DNA from: Paracoccaceae bacterium
Lineage (GTDB): Bacteria; Pseudomonadota; Alphaproteobacteria; Rhodobacterales; Rhodobacteraceae
DNA length: 64,000 nucleotides
Direction: 5' to 3'
Assembly (NCBI GenBank): GCA_022843025.1
Contig: JALHOL010000006.1
Location: forward strand, 62,001-126,000
The position numbers and the translations under genes are program-made. Shown here one piece after another: positions 46,525 to 56,765 of the stretch; the stretch's first letter is position 1, and each line of letters starts with the position of its first letter. The notes beneath the pieces are model-generated. The model had not been told where the DNA came from. It worked only from the letters and a program-made list of their open reading frames with translations, and made no database searches.

Positions 46525-47640
46525 TCAGCGGCGGGTGGCGAGGGCTTCGGTCAGAAGCCCCGTGACCAGATCGGGCGGCACGTCTTCGGCGACGAAGGCC
46601 TCACCAATCCCGCGCGCGAGAATGAAGCGCAGGCGGCCGTCGATCACCTTCTTGTCCTGCCCCATCAGCGCGACCAGCGCCTCGGCCCCCGGCAGATCGC
46701 CCTCGATATCGGCGAGGTCCACCTTCATGCCCATGGCGCGCAAATGGGCGCGCACGCGGCTGGGGGCTTCTTGCGCGCACAGGCCCATGCGCTGCGACAG
46801 CTCAAACGCCAAGGCGCAGCCGATGGCCACGCCTTCGCCGTGCAGCAGGCGGCTGGAATAGCCGGTGGCCTTTTCCAGCGCGTGGCAGAAGGTGTGACCC
46901 AGGTTCAGCAGCGCGCGTTCGCCTTCTTCGGTTTCGTCGCGCGACACGATCCCGGCCTTCATCTCGACCGACCGGCGCACGGCGTATTGGCGTTTGCCGG
47001 CATCAGTGGCGAGGTCGGGGGCGTTTACCTCTAGCCAATCAAAGAAGGCGGCATCGCCGAGGAGGCCGTATTTCACCACCTCACCATAGCCCGCCAGAAA
47101 ATCGCGGGTGGGCAGGGAGTCGAGGACGAGAGTGTCGGCCAGCACCAAGGACGGCTGGTGAAACGCGCCGACAAGGTTCTTGCCTTGCGGGGTGTTGATC
47201 CCGGTCTTGCCGCCGACGGAACTGTCGACCTGTGCCAGCAGGGTGGTGGGGATTTGCACGAAGCGCACACCGCGCCGCAGGACGGCGGCAGCGAAGCCCA
47301 CAAGATCGCCGATCACACCGCCACCAAAGGCGATGACGATATCGCGGCGTTCGACCTTTTGGTCCAAAAGCCATTCGACACAGCGGCCGAATTCGGCCCA
47401 GCCCTTGGTCTGTTCGCCCGCAGGCAGGGCAAGGGTGGCGACGGTGATGCCTTCGGATTCCAGCGCCGTGACAAGGCGGGAAAGGTGCAGCGGGGCCACG
47501 GTTTCATCGGTGACAACGGCGGCACGGCGGCGTTTCAGGAGGGGGGCGATTTCCGCGCCGGCGCAGTCGATCAGGCCGGGGCCGATCCGCACCTCATAAG
47601 AGCGGTCCCCAAGGGCCACGGGCACCACATCGACAGCCAT
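46525..47640 (-). CDS. aroB: 3-dehydroquinate synthase
   Basis: A 371-residue NAD- and zinc-dependent enzyme that cyclises DAHP to 3-dehydroquinate, the second step of the shikimate pathway. Motifs are AFGGGVIGDLVGFAAA, TTLLAQVDSSVGGKTGIN, GYGEVVKYG, LLNLGHTFCHALE and LLHGEGVAIG; the zinc ligands are in the last two. The start MAVDVVPVALGDRSYEV at 47640 is one base after the aroK stop at 47642, so the two genes form one operon. It ends directly against the convergent lipoprotein gene. Confidence 0.97.
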   Translation of the reverse strand: MAVDVVPVALGDRSYEVRIGPGLIDCAGAEIAPLLKRRRAAVVTDETVAPLHLSRLVTALESEGITVATLALPAGEQTKGWAEFGRCVEWLLDQKVERRDIVIAFGGGVIGDLVGFAAAVLRRGVRFVQIPTTLLAQVDSSVGGKTGINTPQGKNLVGAFHQPSLVLADTLVLDSLPTRDFLAGYGEVVKYGLLGDAAFFDWLEVNAPDLATDAGKRQYAVRRSVEMKAGIVSRDETEEGERALLNLGHTFCHALEKATGYSSRLLHGEGVAIGCALAFELSQRMGLCAQEAPSRVRAHLRAMGMKVDLADIEGDLPGAEALVALMGQDKKVIDGRLRFILARGIGEAFVAEDVPPDLVTGLLTEALATRR

Positions 47641-47641
47641 G

Positions 47642-48184
47642 CTATTCCCCTTCCAGCACATCCGGGCGCTGTTTCAGCGCGGCGATCACCTTGGCGGCCA
47701 TGTCGTCGATCGACAGATCGGCGGCGCTGTCCACGGTGATATCGGCAAGGCTGTAGAGCGGGACGCGCGCCTCGTAAAGCTGGCGCAGCGTTTCGCGCGG
47801 ATTGGCCGTGCGCAGCAGGGGACGGGTTGATTTGTGGCGCACGCGTTGCCACAGAAGTTCCAGATCGGCGCGCAACCAGACGGCGATTCCCGCATCATGG
47901 ATCAGGTTGCGGTTCACCTCGGAAAGGAAGGCCCCGCCGCCGGTGGACAGGATGCAGGGCGCGCCACGCAGCAAGCGGGCCAGCACCTCGGTTTCCCGTG
48001 CGCGGAAGAAACCTTCGCCATCGCGTTCGAATATTTCTGCGATGGAGCGGTTGGCGGCTTTGACGATCTCTTCGTCCGAATCACGAAACGCCACCGCAAG
48101 CGACTTTGCGACGGCCGTGCCGACCGCTGTCTTGCCCGCCCCCATCATGCCGACCATAACGACCGTCTTCTTCAGCCGTTGCAT
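47642..48184 (-). CDS. aroK: Shikimate kinase
   Basis: A 180-residue P-loop kinase that phosphorylates shikimate at C3. Motifs are VGMMGAGKTAVGTAVAK (Walker A, residues about 11-27), FRDSDEEI (shikimate and magnesium Asp), LSTGGGAFL and a lid Arg in RPLLR. Length is normal. It is the first gene of an aroK-aroB pair separated by one base, which fits the usual pairing of these two shikimate enzymes. The upstream region faces the promoter of the small-protein/beta-helical unit on the other strand. Confidence 0.96.
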   Translation of the reverse strand: MQRLKKTVVMVGMMGAGKTAVGTAVAKSLAVAFRDSDEEIVKAANRSIAEIFERDGEGFFRARETEVLARLLRGAPCILSTGGGAFLSEVNRNLIHDAGIAVWLRADLELLWQRVRHKSTRPLLRTANPRETLRQLYEARVPLYSLADITVDSAADLSIDDMAAKVIAALKQRPDVLEGE

Positions 48185-48261
48185 TATCCTCAGCCCACAT
48201 CACACCTGTGTGTCCGGCGCATTTCCGCCCGCCGAAACTGTTCTTCATCTCCCTCAATGGC

Positions 48262-48290
48262 GTGAACTCTGCGCGAAAGCCATATATAAT
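48262..48290 (+). promoter_or_regulatory. Candidate promoter for the 44-aa/513-aa unit
   Basis: A perfect -10 box TATAAT (48285-48290) lies in otherwise GC-rich DNA, with a weak -35 GTGAAC (48262-48267) at 17-base spacing. It would give a leader of about 150 bases before the small membrane protein at 48449. The AT patch could also act on the minus strand for aroK, though no -35 is seen there. Confidence 0.4.
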
Positions 48291-48448
48291 CGCGCGGCGC
48301 GGCGTGGCTTTTGCCAGCGCTTCGGCTATCACTGGGCCATCATCTGGCAGTCTTGGGGCAATCGCTTTGGGGCCGCCGGACAACGATACGGCCGCGACAG
48401 GCTGCAAGGTCCGCAACGAACGGACAGGAAGAAGACGAGGCAAGGCAT

Positions 48449-48583
48449 ATGGGTCGGATCATCAAGGCGCTGCTGGTACTGGCGATCCTGGGGTTCATCG
48501 GGCTGACGGGTTATGCCTATCTGGGGGACATGGCCCCGGATCAGGCCGAGGTGAAGGTTCCGGTGACGCTGAATGCCGATTAG
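48449..48583 (+). CDS. 44-residue single-helix membrane protein
   Basis: A 44-residue peptide, MGRIIKALLVLAILGFIG being its first part: a single membrane helix (about residues 5-26) and an acidic tail, DMAPDQAEVKVPVTLNAD. The frame overlaps the next gene by 11 bases (48573-48583), a close coupling. Such tiny membrane proteins in front of a periplasmic partner are recurrent in alphaproteobacteria but unnamed. The frame runs open to 48311, but that part is not protein-like. Function unknown. Confidence 0.6.
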   Translation: MGRIIKALLVLAILGFIGLTGYAYLGDMAPDQAEVKVPVTLNAD

Positions 48584-50114
48584 GCTGTTGCGAGGTTCAA
48601 TGGTTGCGGCGGTATTGGCCGCCCTGCCCGCTATGGCGGCGGCGCAGGAACCGCTTTCCGCCATCGACTGGCTGTCGCAATCGGTGACAACGCCCCCCCC
48701 GGCAGAACCTGCACCGGACGCACCGGCCGTATCGACGGGCGTGGTGCAACAGGATGTGGCGGTGACCGTGATCGGCGCGCCCACGGCGGATGCGCTGGGG
48801 TTGCTGACGCCCAAGGTGACGGGTCTGCCCGCCGCACTATGGGGGCCGGGCCGCAGTGCCGAAATCGTGGCGATGATCGGGGCCGAACGGGTGGACAGCC
48901 TGCCCGCGTTGCGGGGCCTTTTGCTGACGCTGCTGCTGGCCGAGGCGGTGCCGCCGGCGGATGGCGGCCCGGGGGCAGCGCTGCTGACCGCGCGCATTGA
49001 CAAGCTTTTGGACATGGGGGCGCTGGATCAGGCGCGCGCGCTGCTGGATGCGGCGGGAAGCCGGGACCCGGACCTGTTCCGCCGCAGTTTCGACGTGGCG
49101 TTGTTGACGGGCGAAGAGGATCGTGGCTGCCGGATCATGGTGGAATCCCCCGGCCTTGCCCCCACCTTTCCGGCGCGCATCTTTTGCCTTGCGCGGTCGG
49201 GCGACTGGAACGCGGCCGCGCTGACGCTGCGCACGGGGCAAGTGCTGGGCTATATCACGGAGGCCGAAGAGGCGCTGCTGTCGCGGTTTCTGGACCCCGA
49301 CCTTTACGAAGGCGAGCCGCCCTTGCCCGCGCCCTCGCCGGTGACCCCGCTGTCGTGGCGGATGTTCGAGGCGATTGGCGAGCCGCTGTCGACCGCGACA
49401 CTGCCCATCGCCTTTGCCCATGCCGAATTGCGCCCGCAAGCGGGATGGAAAAGCCAGATCGAGGCGGCGGAACGGCTGGCGCGGGCCGGGGCGATTTCAC
49501 CCAACGTGCTGCTGGGCCTTTATACCGAGCGTAAGGCCGCGGCTTCGGGCGGGGTGTGGGACAGGGTCAAGGCCTTCCAGCGTTTTGATGCAGCGATGCA
49601 GGCCGGGGACCGCCCGGCCATCGCGCAGATTCTGCCCGAAATCTGGGCCTTGATGACCGAGGTGGAACTGGAAGTTGCCTTTGCCGATCTGTACGGCAAA
49701 AGGCTGGCCGCCATGCCGTTTGAGGGGGAAGCGGGGCGGATCGCGCTGGTGATGGGGCTGCTGGCCCCGGATTTTGAGACGATCGCAGCCAGCCTAAAGC
49801 CGGTCAGCCCGCTGGAACTGTTCCTGATCGGGCTGGCACGGGGGGATGTGGCAGGGATCACCGCGCCGGACAGCCTGTCGCGGGCCATTGCGCCGGCCTT
49901 CATCGCGCCCGATCCGGGCGAGGACCTGACCCGTTTGATGGATGAAAGCCGGACGGGCGAAGCGATCCTGACCGCCATCGAAAAGATCGAACGCGGCGTG
50001 CAGGGCGATCTGGACGGGGTGACGGACGGGCTGTCGCTGTTGCGCAAGGTGGGCATGGAAAAGGCCGCGCGGCGGGCGGCGTTGGAACTGCTGCTGCTGG
50101 AACGGCGCGGCTGA
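48573..50114 (+). CDS. Large exported protein of unknown function (antifreeze-type annotation)
   Basis: A 513-residue protein with an N-terminal signal-like segment (SMVAAVLAALPAMAAA, cleaved around residue 25), a Pro/Ala-rich linker and a long alpha-helical mature part rich in leucine and alanine, looking like TPR/SEL1-style helical repeats. Automatic annotation in Rhodobacterales sometimes calls it antifreeze protein, which I do not support. The start at 48573 overlaps the 44-residue gene; the ATG at 48600 is an alternative. It is followed two bases later by the xerD-like gene. Confidence 0.72.
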   Translation: MPIRLLRGSMVAAVLAALPAMAAAQEPLSAIDWLSQSVTTPPPAEPAPDAPAVSTGVVQQDVAVTVIGAPTADALGLLTPKVTGLPAALWGPGRSAEIVAMIGAERVDSLPALRGLLLTLLLAEAVPPADGGPGAALLTARIDKLLDMGALDQARALLDAAGSRDPDLFRRSFDVALLTGEEDRGCRIMVESPGLAPTFPARIFCLARSGDWNAAALTLRTGQVLGYITEAEEALLSRFLDPDLYEGEPPLPAPSPVTPLSWRMFEAIGEPLSTATLPIAFAHAELRPQAGWKSQIEAAERLARAGAISPNVLLGLYTERKAAASGGVWDRVKAFQRFDAAMQAGDRPAIAQILPEIWALMTEVELEVAFADLYGKRLAAMPFEGEAGRIALVMGLLAPDFETIAASLKPVSPLELFLIGLARGDVAGITAPDSLSRAIAPAFIAPDPGEDLTRLMDESRTGEAILTAIEKIERGVQGDLDGVTDGLSLLRKVGMEKAARRAALELLLLERRG

Positions 50115-50116
50115 CC

Positions 50117-51064
50117 ATGGCCCCGCGCGACGACGCCACTTGGATTTCGGCCTTTCTGGAGGCGCAGGCGGCAGAACTGGACGCCGCGCGCAACACACGG
50201 CTGGCCTATGGGCGCGATCTGGCGGATTTCATGGGCTGGCTGGCGCGGCGGGGGCAAGCCTTCATCAGCGCCACGCGCGAGGATGTGGAGGCCTATCTGA
50301 TTGCCTGCGAGGCGGAGGGGCTGTCCAAGGCCACGCGGGCAAGGCGGCTGTCGTCGATCCGGCAGCTTTATCGCTTTGGTCATGGCGAAGGCTGGCGCGA
50401 CGATAATCCTGCCATTCGCATCAAGGGGCCGGGGGCCACGCGCCGCCTGCCCGCATCGTTGACCCATGATGAGGTGGACCGGCTGCTGGAGGCCGCCCGG
50501 ACGAAGGGCCGGGCTGAGGGCGAGCGGCTGCGCAACCGCGCGCTGCTGGAACTGCTTTATGCGACGGGCATGCGCGTATCGGAACTGGTGGAACTGCCCG
50601 TGGCCGCCGTGCGGGGCGACCCGCGGATGATTCTGGTGCGCGGCAAGGGTGGCAAGGAGCGGATGGTGCCGCTTTCCGGCCCCGCGCGGGCGGCGCTGAC
50701 CGGCTGGCTGGCGCAGCGCGACAGTGCCGAGGAAAAGGCGCGCAAGCAGGGCCATGCCGCCAACCGCCATCTGTTCCCCGGCCCCGGCACGGACGGGCAT
50801 CTGACACGGCAGCACTTCTATCTGCTGATCAAGGATATCGCCGTGCTGGCGGGCGTCGATCCGGGCAAGGTGACGCCGCATACGCTGCGCCATGCCTTTG
50901 CCACCCATCTGCTGGCAGGCGGGGCCGATCTGCGGGTGATCCAGACGCTGCTGGGCCATGCCGATGTGGCCACGACAGAGATTTACACCCACGTTTTGGA
51001 CGAACACCTGAAATCACTGGTGCTGGAACATCATCCCCTCGCGAAACCGCAGCCCAAGGGTTGA
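50117..51064 (+). CDS. xerD: Tyrosine recombinase XerC/XerD
   Basis: A 315-residue tyrosine recombinase. An N-terminal SAM-like core-binding domain (residues about 8-95) is followed by the catalytic domain with Arg153 (ATGMRVSEL), Lys177 (VRGKGGKERMVPL), His255 and Arg258 (HTLRHAFATH), His281 (LLGHADVATT) and nucleophile Tyr290. All catalytic residues are present. XerC and XerD resolve chromosome dimers at dif. The fit to XerD is better by overall pattern, but this is not certain. It starts two bases after the previous stop. Confidence 0.92.
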   Translation: MAPRDDATWISAFLEAQAAELDAARNTRLAYGRDLADFMGWLARRGQAFISATREDVEAYLIACEAEGLSKATRARRLSSIRQLYRFGHGEGWRDDNPAIRIKGPGATRRLPASLTHDEVDRLLEAARTKGRAEGERLRNRALLELLYATGMRVSELVELPVAAVRGDPRMILVRGKGGKERMVPLSGPARAALTGWLAQRDSAEEKARKQGHAANRHLFPGPGTDGHLTRQHFYLLIKDIAVLAGVDPGKVTPHTLRHAFATHLLAGGADLRVIQTLLGHADVATTEIYTHVLDEHLKSLVLEHHPLAKPQPKG

Positions 51065-51131
51065 GCCTGCCGCCCCCTGCCCGCATAGTGGCGCTGCCGC
51101 CTGTTGGTGCGGTGTTTGCACCGGAACCCCA

Positions 51132-52430
51132 ATGACGCTTGACGCTGCTTTCTGGATCACTGCCGTTTCCATCCTTTGCCTGTTGTGCCTTTCGGCCTTT
51201 TTCTCGGGGTCCGAGACGGCGCTGACCGCATCGTCGCGGGGCAAGCTGAAGGCGCAGGCGGATAAGGGATCAACAGGCGCGGCCAGCGCCATGGCCGTGA
51301 CCGAAGACAGCGAGCGGATGATCGGTGCGCTTTTGTTGGGCAACAACATCGTCAACATCCTGTCGGCATCTTTGGCAACGGCCCTGCTGACACGGCTTTT
51401 CGGGGATTCAGGTGTTGCGCTGGCCACGCTGGGCATGACGGTGCTGGTCCTGATCTTTGGTGAGGTGCTGCCCAAGACCTTTGCCATCACCTATCCGGAA
51501 GCTGTGGCCACACGGGTGGCACCGATCATTCGGGTGTTGATCGTTGTCTTTTCGCCGGTTGTTTCCGTGGTGCGGGCTGTGGTGCGGGGTTTGCTGCATC
51601 TGCTTGGCGTGCGCGGCAATGATGCGGGCCGGATGACCGCCATGCGCGAAGAGATTGCCGGAACCATTGCGCTTGGCCATTCGGAAGGCGCGGTGGAAAA
51701 GGATGCGCGCGACCGGTTGCTGGGCGCGCTGGACCTGACCCACCGTACGGTGGACGAAATCATGCGCCATCGCCGCCAGATCGAGATGATCAATGCCGAT
51801 GACGCGCCGGAAAAGATACTGTCGCAAGCGCTGGCCTCTCCGCACACCCGGTTGCCAATCTTTCGCGGCAGTGACGAAAACATTCTGGGCGTGATCCATG
51901 CCAAAGATCTGCTGCGCGAGGTGGATCGGTTGATGCGCGGCGATGCGACGGGCGGGATGGAGCAGTTGGCGGGGCTCGACATCGTGAAGGTGGCGATGAA
52001 GCCCTATTTCATTCCCGAAACCACCACACTGGACGAACAGATGCGCGAGTTTCTGACGCGGCGCACGCATTTCGCGCTGGTGGTCGATGAATATGGCGCG
52101 TTGCAGGGGCTGATCACGCTGGAAGATATCCTTGAGGAAATCGTGGGCGAGATCACGGATGAGTTCGACGTGGTTGCCAAGGATGGTGGGCTGAGCCGGA
52201 ATGAGGCGGGCGATTACATCATCGACGGGGCCATGACGATCCGCGACCTGAACCGCGCGAATGACTGGTCATTGCCGGATGACGAGGCCAACACGATTGC
52301 CGGTCTGGTGATTCACGAATCGCAGACCATCCCGTCCGAGGGGCAGGCCTTCAGCTTTCACGGGTTCCGGTTTGAGGTTCTGCAAAAGCGCGAGAATCGC
52401 ATCACGCGGCTGCGGGTGCGCCCGCTTTAG
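51132..52430 (+). CDS. CorC/HlyC-type CNNM-CBS membrane protein
   Basis: A 432-residue protein with an N-terminal DUF21/CNNM domain of three to four helices (FFSGSETALTASSRGKLK, GALLLGNNIVNILSASL), a CBS-domain pair (residues about 205-335, HRRQIEMINADDAP and TTLEDILEEIVGEITDEFD) and a CorC/HlyC C-terminal transporter-associated domain (about 350-430). Members are linked to magnesium or cobalt efflux. Length is normal. It follows the xerD-like gene after 68 bases on the same strand and is convergent to a small gene. Confidence 0.93.
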   Translation: MTLDAAFWITAVSILCLLCLSAFFSGSETALTASSRGKLKAQADKGSTGAASAMAVTEDSERMIGALLLGNNIVNILSASLATALLTRLFGDSGVALATLGMTVLVLIFGEVLPKTFAITYPEAVATRVAPIIRVLIVVFSPVVSVVRAVVRGLLHLLGVRGNDAGRMTAMREEIAGTIALGHSEGAVEKDARDRLLGALDLTHRTVDEIMRHRRQIEMINADDAPEKILSQALASPHTRLPIFRGSDENILGVIHAKDLLREVDRLMRGDATGGMEQLAGLDIVKVAMKPYFIPETTTLDEQMREFLTRRTHFALVVDEYGALQGLITLEDILEEIVGEITDEFDVVAKDGGLSRNEAGDYIIDGAMTIRDLNRANDWSLPDDEANTIAGLVIHESQTIPSEGQAFSFHGFRFEVLQKRENRITRLRVRPL

Positions 52431-52441
52431 GCGGCAAACTG

Positions 52442-52687
52442 TCAGATCTGGGGTGCTGATGGCGCGGCAGTGCGCGTGACGTTGCCGTTGCGATCCACGG
52501 TCACACCGTATTCTTCGGGGTTGGGAACAGGCGGCAGGCCCTGCGTGCGCACAGCCAGCAGGTGATAATGCAGGTCGAACAGCGCCTGATCGAAATAGGC
52601 AGGCGGCACCTCATCCACCGGGCCGCTTGCTTGCGCATCTGGCGAAAGCGGGGCGGGCTCGTCCTGATCTGGGGCGCGCTGCGTCAT
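52442..52687 (-). CDS. Small acidic protein of unknown function
   Basis: An 81-residue acidic, proline-rich protein: MTQRAPDQDEPAPLSPDAQA at the start, then a conserved-looking core (YFDQALFDLHYHLLAVRTQ, PEEYGVTVDRNGNVTRT) that resembles a short alphaproteobacterial conserved protein with no named family. No membrane segment or signal. The start at 52687 is chosen because the extended upstream frame is not protein-like. It converges on the CorC-like gene with an 11-base gap. Confidence 0.6.
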   Translation of the reverse strand: MTQRAPDQDEPAPLSPDAQASGPVDEVPPAYFDQALFDLHYHLLAVRTQGLPPVPNPEEYGVTVDRNGNVTRTAAPSAPQI

Positions 52688-52788
52688 CTGGCATCTCCGG
52701 TTGTGCCGCAAAGATGCCGCGAATCTGCCGCCATTTCCAGCGGGCATAGGGATGACACCCATCCCTGCGGATGGGTTGCCCCCTACCC

Positions 52789-54372
<1,584 letters not shown>

Positions 54373-54617
54373 TCCCTGCCCCTGCGCTGTCATCCGAACG
54401 GGGCGCGGATCATCTTTGCTGCCCCGGCCCGGCGGCAAAGATACAGGCTTTGCCCCGCCGCGCCAGTGCAGGATTGCGCCTGGTGGGTGCGGGGCGACTG
54501 CGCCGCTGTCGCAGCGCAACAGAGCACGCGGTGGGGCGCCGGATCAGCCGTTTGAATTTTGACCAAAAGGACAGGTTTATCCAATGATTTCAGCCGTGCA
54601 TCGGCCCAGATTCCCGG

Positions 54618-54646
54618 TTGACGGACTGGAAATAACCGCTTAGCGT
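54618..54646 (+). promoter_or_regulatory. Candidate promoter before orphan terminator
   Basis: TTGACG (54618-54623) and TAGCGT (54641-54646) at a 17-base spacing. The -35 matches five of six bases, the -10 three of six. A start site near 54653 would lie about 70 bases before the end of the terminator hairpin. Confidence 0.35.
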
Positions 54647-54652
54647 CCGTCT

Positions 54653-54724
54653 CCATGAAGTCGGCCAGTCCGACAGGGAGCAATAATACGACGCGAAAAG
54701 GGCCGGTCGATCGGCCCTTTTTCA
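54653..54724 (+). ncRNA. Candidate small RNA (about 72 nt) upstream of ialB-like gene
   Basis: Inferred, not proven: a promoter-like pair lies at 54618-54646, a 5-bp hairpin (GTCGG-N5-CCGAC) follows, then an A-rich single-stranded stretch (GAGCAATAATACGACG) and a strong Rho-independent terminator. No open frame or gene uses this terminator. It could instead be a transcription attenuator in the leader of the ialB-like gene that starts at 54841. Not matched to any known Rhodobacter sRNA by me. Confidence 0.4.
54697..54724 (+). terminator. Rho-independent terminator (orphan)
   Basis: A 9-bp perfect stem, AAAGGGCCG (54697-54705) and CGGCCCTTT (54712-54720), with a GTCGAT loop and a T-rich tail (TT, then CATTTT). 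It points rightward and follows no recognised coding gene on the plus strand. Confidence 0.8.
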
Positions 54725-54840
54725 TTTTGTCCCGCTTTCATACAGACCGGGCGGCCACCGCCCGCGCATCACCAATTTGGCACCTGACACTGCTTGCGCC
54801 GCATGGTAAGCGGCTGCGAAACCAACCAAGGACGCAGCTT

Positions 54841-55515
54841 ATGTCACTCCTTTCCCTTCATCGTCCGCTGGCTGTTGCGCTGGCCTTCGGGCTTGTCTCT
54901 GCATCCGGCTTTGCGGCGCTTGCACAGGAAGCCACGGAAGCCCCCGCAGAAACTGCGGCCCCCGCGGCCGATGCCGCCGTCGCCGAAGACCTGTCGATGG
55001 GTCAGGCCCCGGCCGATGGCCCCGGGTCGACCTATGTGAAAGAGGCTTTTGAATCCTGGGAACTGCGCTGCGTGCGTGTGGCCGAGGGTGCGGAACCCTG
55101 CCAGCTGTATCAGCTGCTGAAAGACGGCGAAGGCAATTCGGTGGCTGAAATCGGGATGTTCTCGCTGCCTGCAGGGGGCGAGGCTGCGGCCGGGGCCACG
55201 ATCATCGTGCCGCTGGAAACGCTGCTGCCCGCCGGTCTGCGGTTGGCCGTGGATGCGACCGAACCGAAGATCTATCCGTTCACCTTCTGCTCGCAGATGG
55301 GTTGCGTGGCGCGCGTGGGCTTTACCGCTGCCGAAGTGGCGGGCTTCAAGGCCGGTGCAAAGGCCACCATGACCATCGTTCCCGCGGTTGCCCCCGACAA
55401 GACGGTGGCGCTGGACATGTCGCTGAAAGGCTTCACCGCCGGTTATGACGCCGTGGAAGCCGCCCGTGTGGCAGCCGAAGCTGCGGCACCCGCCGAAGGT
55501 GCTGCGCAGGACTGA
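54841..55515 (+). CDS. Invasion-associated locus B (IalB)-like periplasmic protein
   Basis: A 224-residue exported protein: signal peptide ending in SGFAALAQ (about residue 29), an Ala/Glu/Pro-rich linker, then an IalB-like domain (about 65-190) with SWELRCVRVAEGAEPCQLYQ, TIIVPLETLLPAGLRLAVD and YPFTFCSQMGCVARVGFT. Two cysteine pairs fit the disulfides of the family. In Bartonella IalB is linked to invasion, but in free-living alphaproteobacteria the family has no settled role. A strong terminator follows at 55538. Confidence 0.88.
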   Translation: MSLLSLHRPLAVALAFGLVSASGFAALAQEATEAPAETAAPAADAAVAEDLSMGQAPADGPGSTYVKEAFESWELRCVRVAEGAEPCQLYQLLKDGEGNSVAEIGMFSLPAGGEAAAGATIIVPLETLLPAGLRLAVDATEPKIYPFTFCSQMGCVARVGFTAAEVAGFKAGAKATMTIVPAVAPDKTVALDMSLKGFTAGYDAVEAARVAAEAAAPAEGAAQD

Positions 55516-55537
55516 TCCCGGTTCGCGCCGAAAACAC

Positions 55538-55567
55538 AGGGCCGTGCCGCAGGGCGCGGCCCTTTTC
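55538..55567. terminator. Bidirectional Rho-independent terminator
   Basis: An 11-bp stem with one G-T wobble: AGGGCCGTGCC (55538-55548) and GGCGCGGCCCT (55553-55563), loop GCAG, followed by TTT. It ends the ialB-like gene and, from the other strand, the ketosynthase gene, whose stop is at 55569. Confidence 0.85.
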
Positions 55568-55568
55568 G

Positions 55569-56765
55569 TTAGGCGCGGCGCAGCACAAGAACGGCGTTCA
55601 ACCCGCCAAAGGCGAAGGCGTTGGACATGGCGACCGTCACCTCTGCCTGACGCGCCACGTTTGGCACGACATCCAGCGCACATTCGGGATCGGCCTCTTC
55701 AAAACCGACAGTGGGGGCGATCACGCCCTCGCGCAGGGCCATGAGGCAGGCCAGCAATTCCACCGCGCCCGTGCCGCCGATCAGATGGCCATGCATGGCC
55801 TTGGTCGAACTGACCGGCGGGGTTTGCGCACCGAAAACCTGTTGGATGGCAGCGGTTTCCGTTCGATCATTCGCAGCGGTGCCGGTGCCATGGGCATTGA
55901 TGTAATCCACCACGCCGGGGGCGAGCCCGGCATCGGCCAGCGCACCCGACATCGCCCGTGCGGCCCCGTCAACCGAGGGTGCGACAAGATCGGTGGCATC
56001 CGATGTCATCGCGAAACCCACAACTTCGGCCAGAATTTCGGCCCGACGCGCCAGCGCCGCTTCGCGATCCTCGAACACAAAGACCGCCGCGCCTTCGCCT
56101 TGAACCATGCCATCGCGGGTGCGGCTGAAGGGACGGCAAGCGCGGGAGGACATGACGCGCAGCCCTTCCCATGCCTTGATGCCGCCGAAGCACAGCATCG
56201 CCTCGGACCCGCCGGTGAGGACGGCACGCATCGCGCCTGCGCGGATCATCTGAAAGGCAAGGCCCATAGCGTGGTTGGAACTGGCGCAGGCGGTGGAAAC
56301 GGTGAAGACCGGGCCACGAATGCCATGCGCCATTGACACATGGCTGGCCCCGGCATTGGCCATCAGGCGCGGCACGGTCAGCGGGTGGACGCGGGATTTG
56401 CCATCGGCATAGACCGCGCGGTAGCTGTCATCCGAGGTTTGCAATCCCCCGCCCGCCGTGCCGAGGATAACGCCGCAATCGGCCCCCTTGCCCACCGCCA
56501 GCCCAGATTGTGCCATGGCCTGCGCAGCGGCGACCAGTGCAAATTGGGCGAACCGGTCTGACGCGGTGATCGTGGCCCGGTCCAGATGCGCGGTCGCGTC
56601 CCAGCCCGTGACCTGCCCGCCGATGCGGACCGACAACCTGTCAAGATCGGGAATATCCAGCGGGCCGATGCCGCAGCGCCCGGCACGCATGGCGGCCCAT
56701 GTTCCTGGCACGTCATGCGCGAGGGCATTGACGGTGCCTGCCCCGGTGATGACAACCCGCCTCAT
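55569..56765 (-). CDS. Beta-ketoacyl-ACP synthase II-like (FabF/NodE-type)
   Basis: A 398-residue condensing enzyme with Cys160 in VSTACASSNHAMG, His292 in NAHGTGTAAND, Lys322 and His327 in STKAMHGHLIGGTGA, the full catalytic set of KAS I/II. Length and layout match FabF, but the sequence is more NodE/FabF-like than the usual housekeeping FabF and the surroundings are not a fatty-acid operon. It overlaps the upstream acyl carrier protein gene by 4 bases (56762-56765) and lies downstream of lpxD, so it probably makes or extends a special acyl chain on that ACP. Confidence 0.92.
   Translation of the reverse strand: MRRVVITGAGTVNALAHDVPGTWAAMRAGRCGIGPLDIPDLDRLSVRIGGQVTGWDATAHLDRATITASDRFAQFALVAAAQAMAQSGLAVGKGADCGVILGTAGGGLQTSDDSYRAVYADGKSRVHPLTVPRLMANAGASHVSMAHGIRGPVFTVSTACASSNHAMGLAFQMIRAGAMRAVLTGGSEAMLCFGGIKAWEGLRVMSSRACRPFSRTRDGMVQGEGAAVFVFEDREAALARRAEILAEVVGFAMTSDATDLVAPSVDGAARAMSGALADAGLAPGVVDYINAHGTGTAANDRTETAAIQQVFGAQTPPVSSTKAMHGHLIGGTGAVELLACLMALREGVIAPTVGFEEADPECALDVVPNVARQAEVTVAMSNAFAFGGLNAVLVLRRA

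Larger units (their letters stand above)
54373..54840. other. Intergenic region with orphan terminator and possible sRNA
   Basis: This 468-base gap between divergent genes (HerA-like and IalB-like) has no convincing protein frame. It holds a sigma-70-like promoter candidate (54618-54646), a small hairpin GTCGG/CCGAC near 54658-54672 and a strong terminator (54697-54720) on the plus strand. No coding gene lies in front of the terminator. The remainder is ordinary leader DNA for the two genes. Confidence 0.5.
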
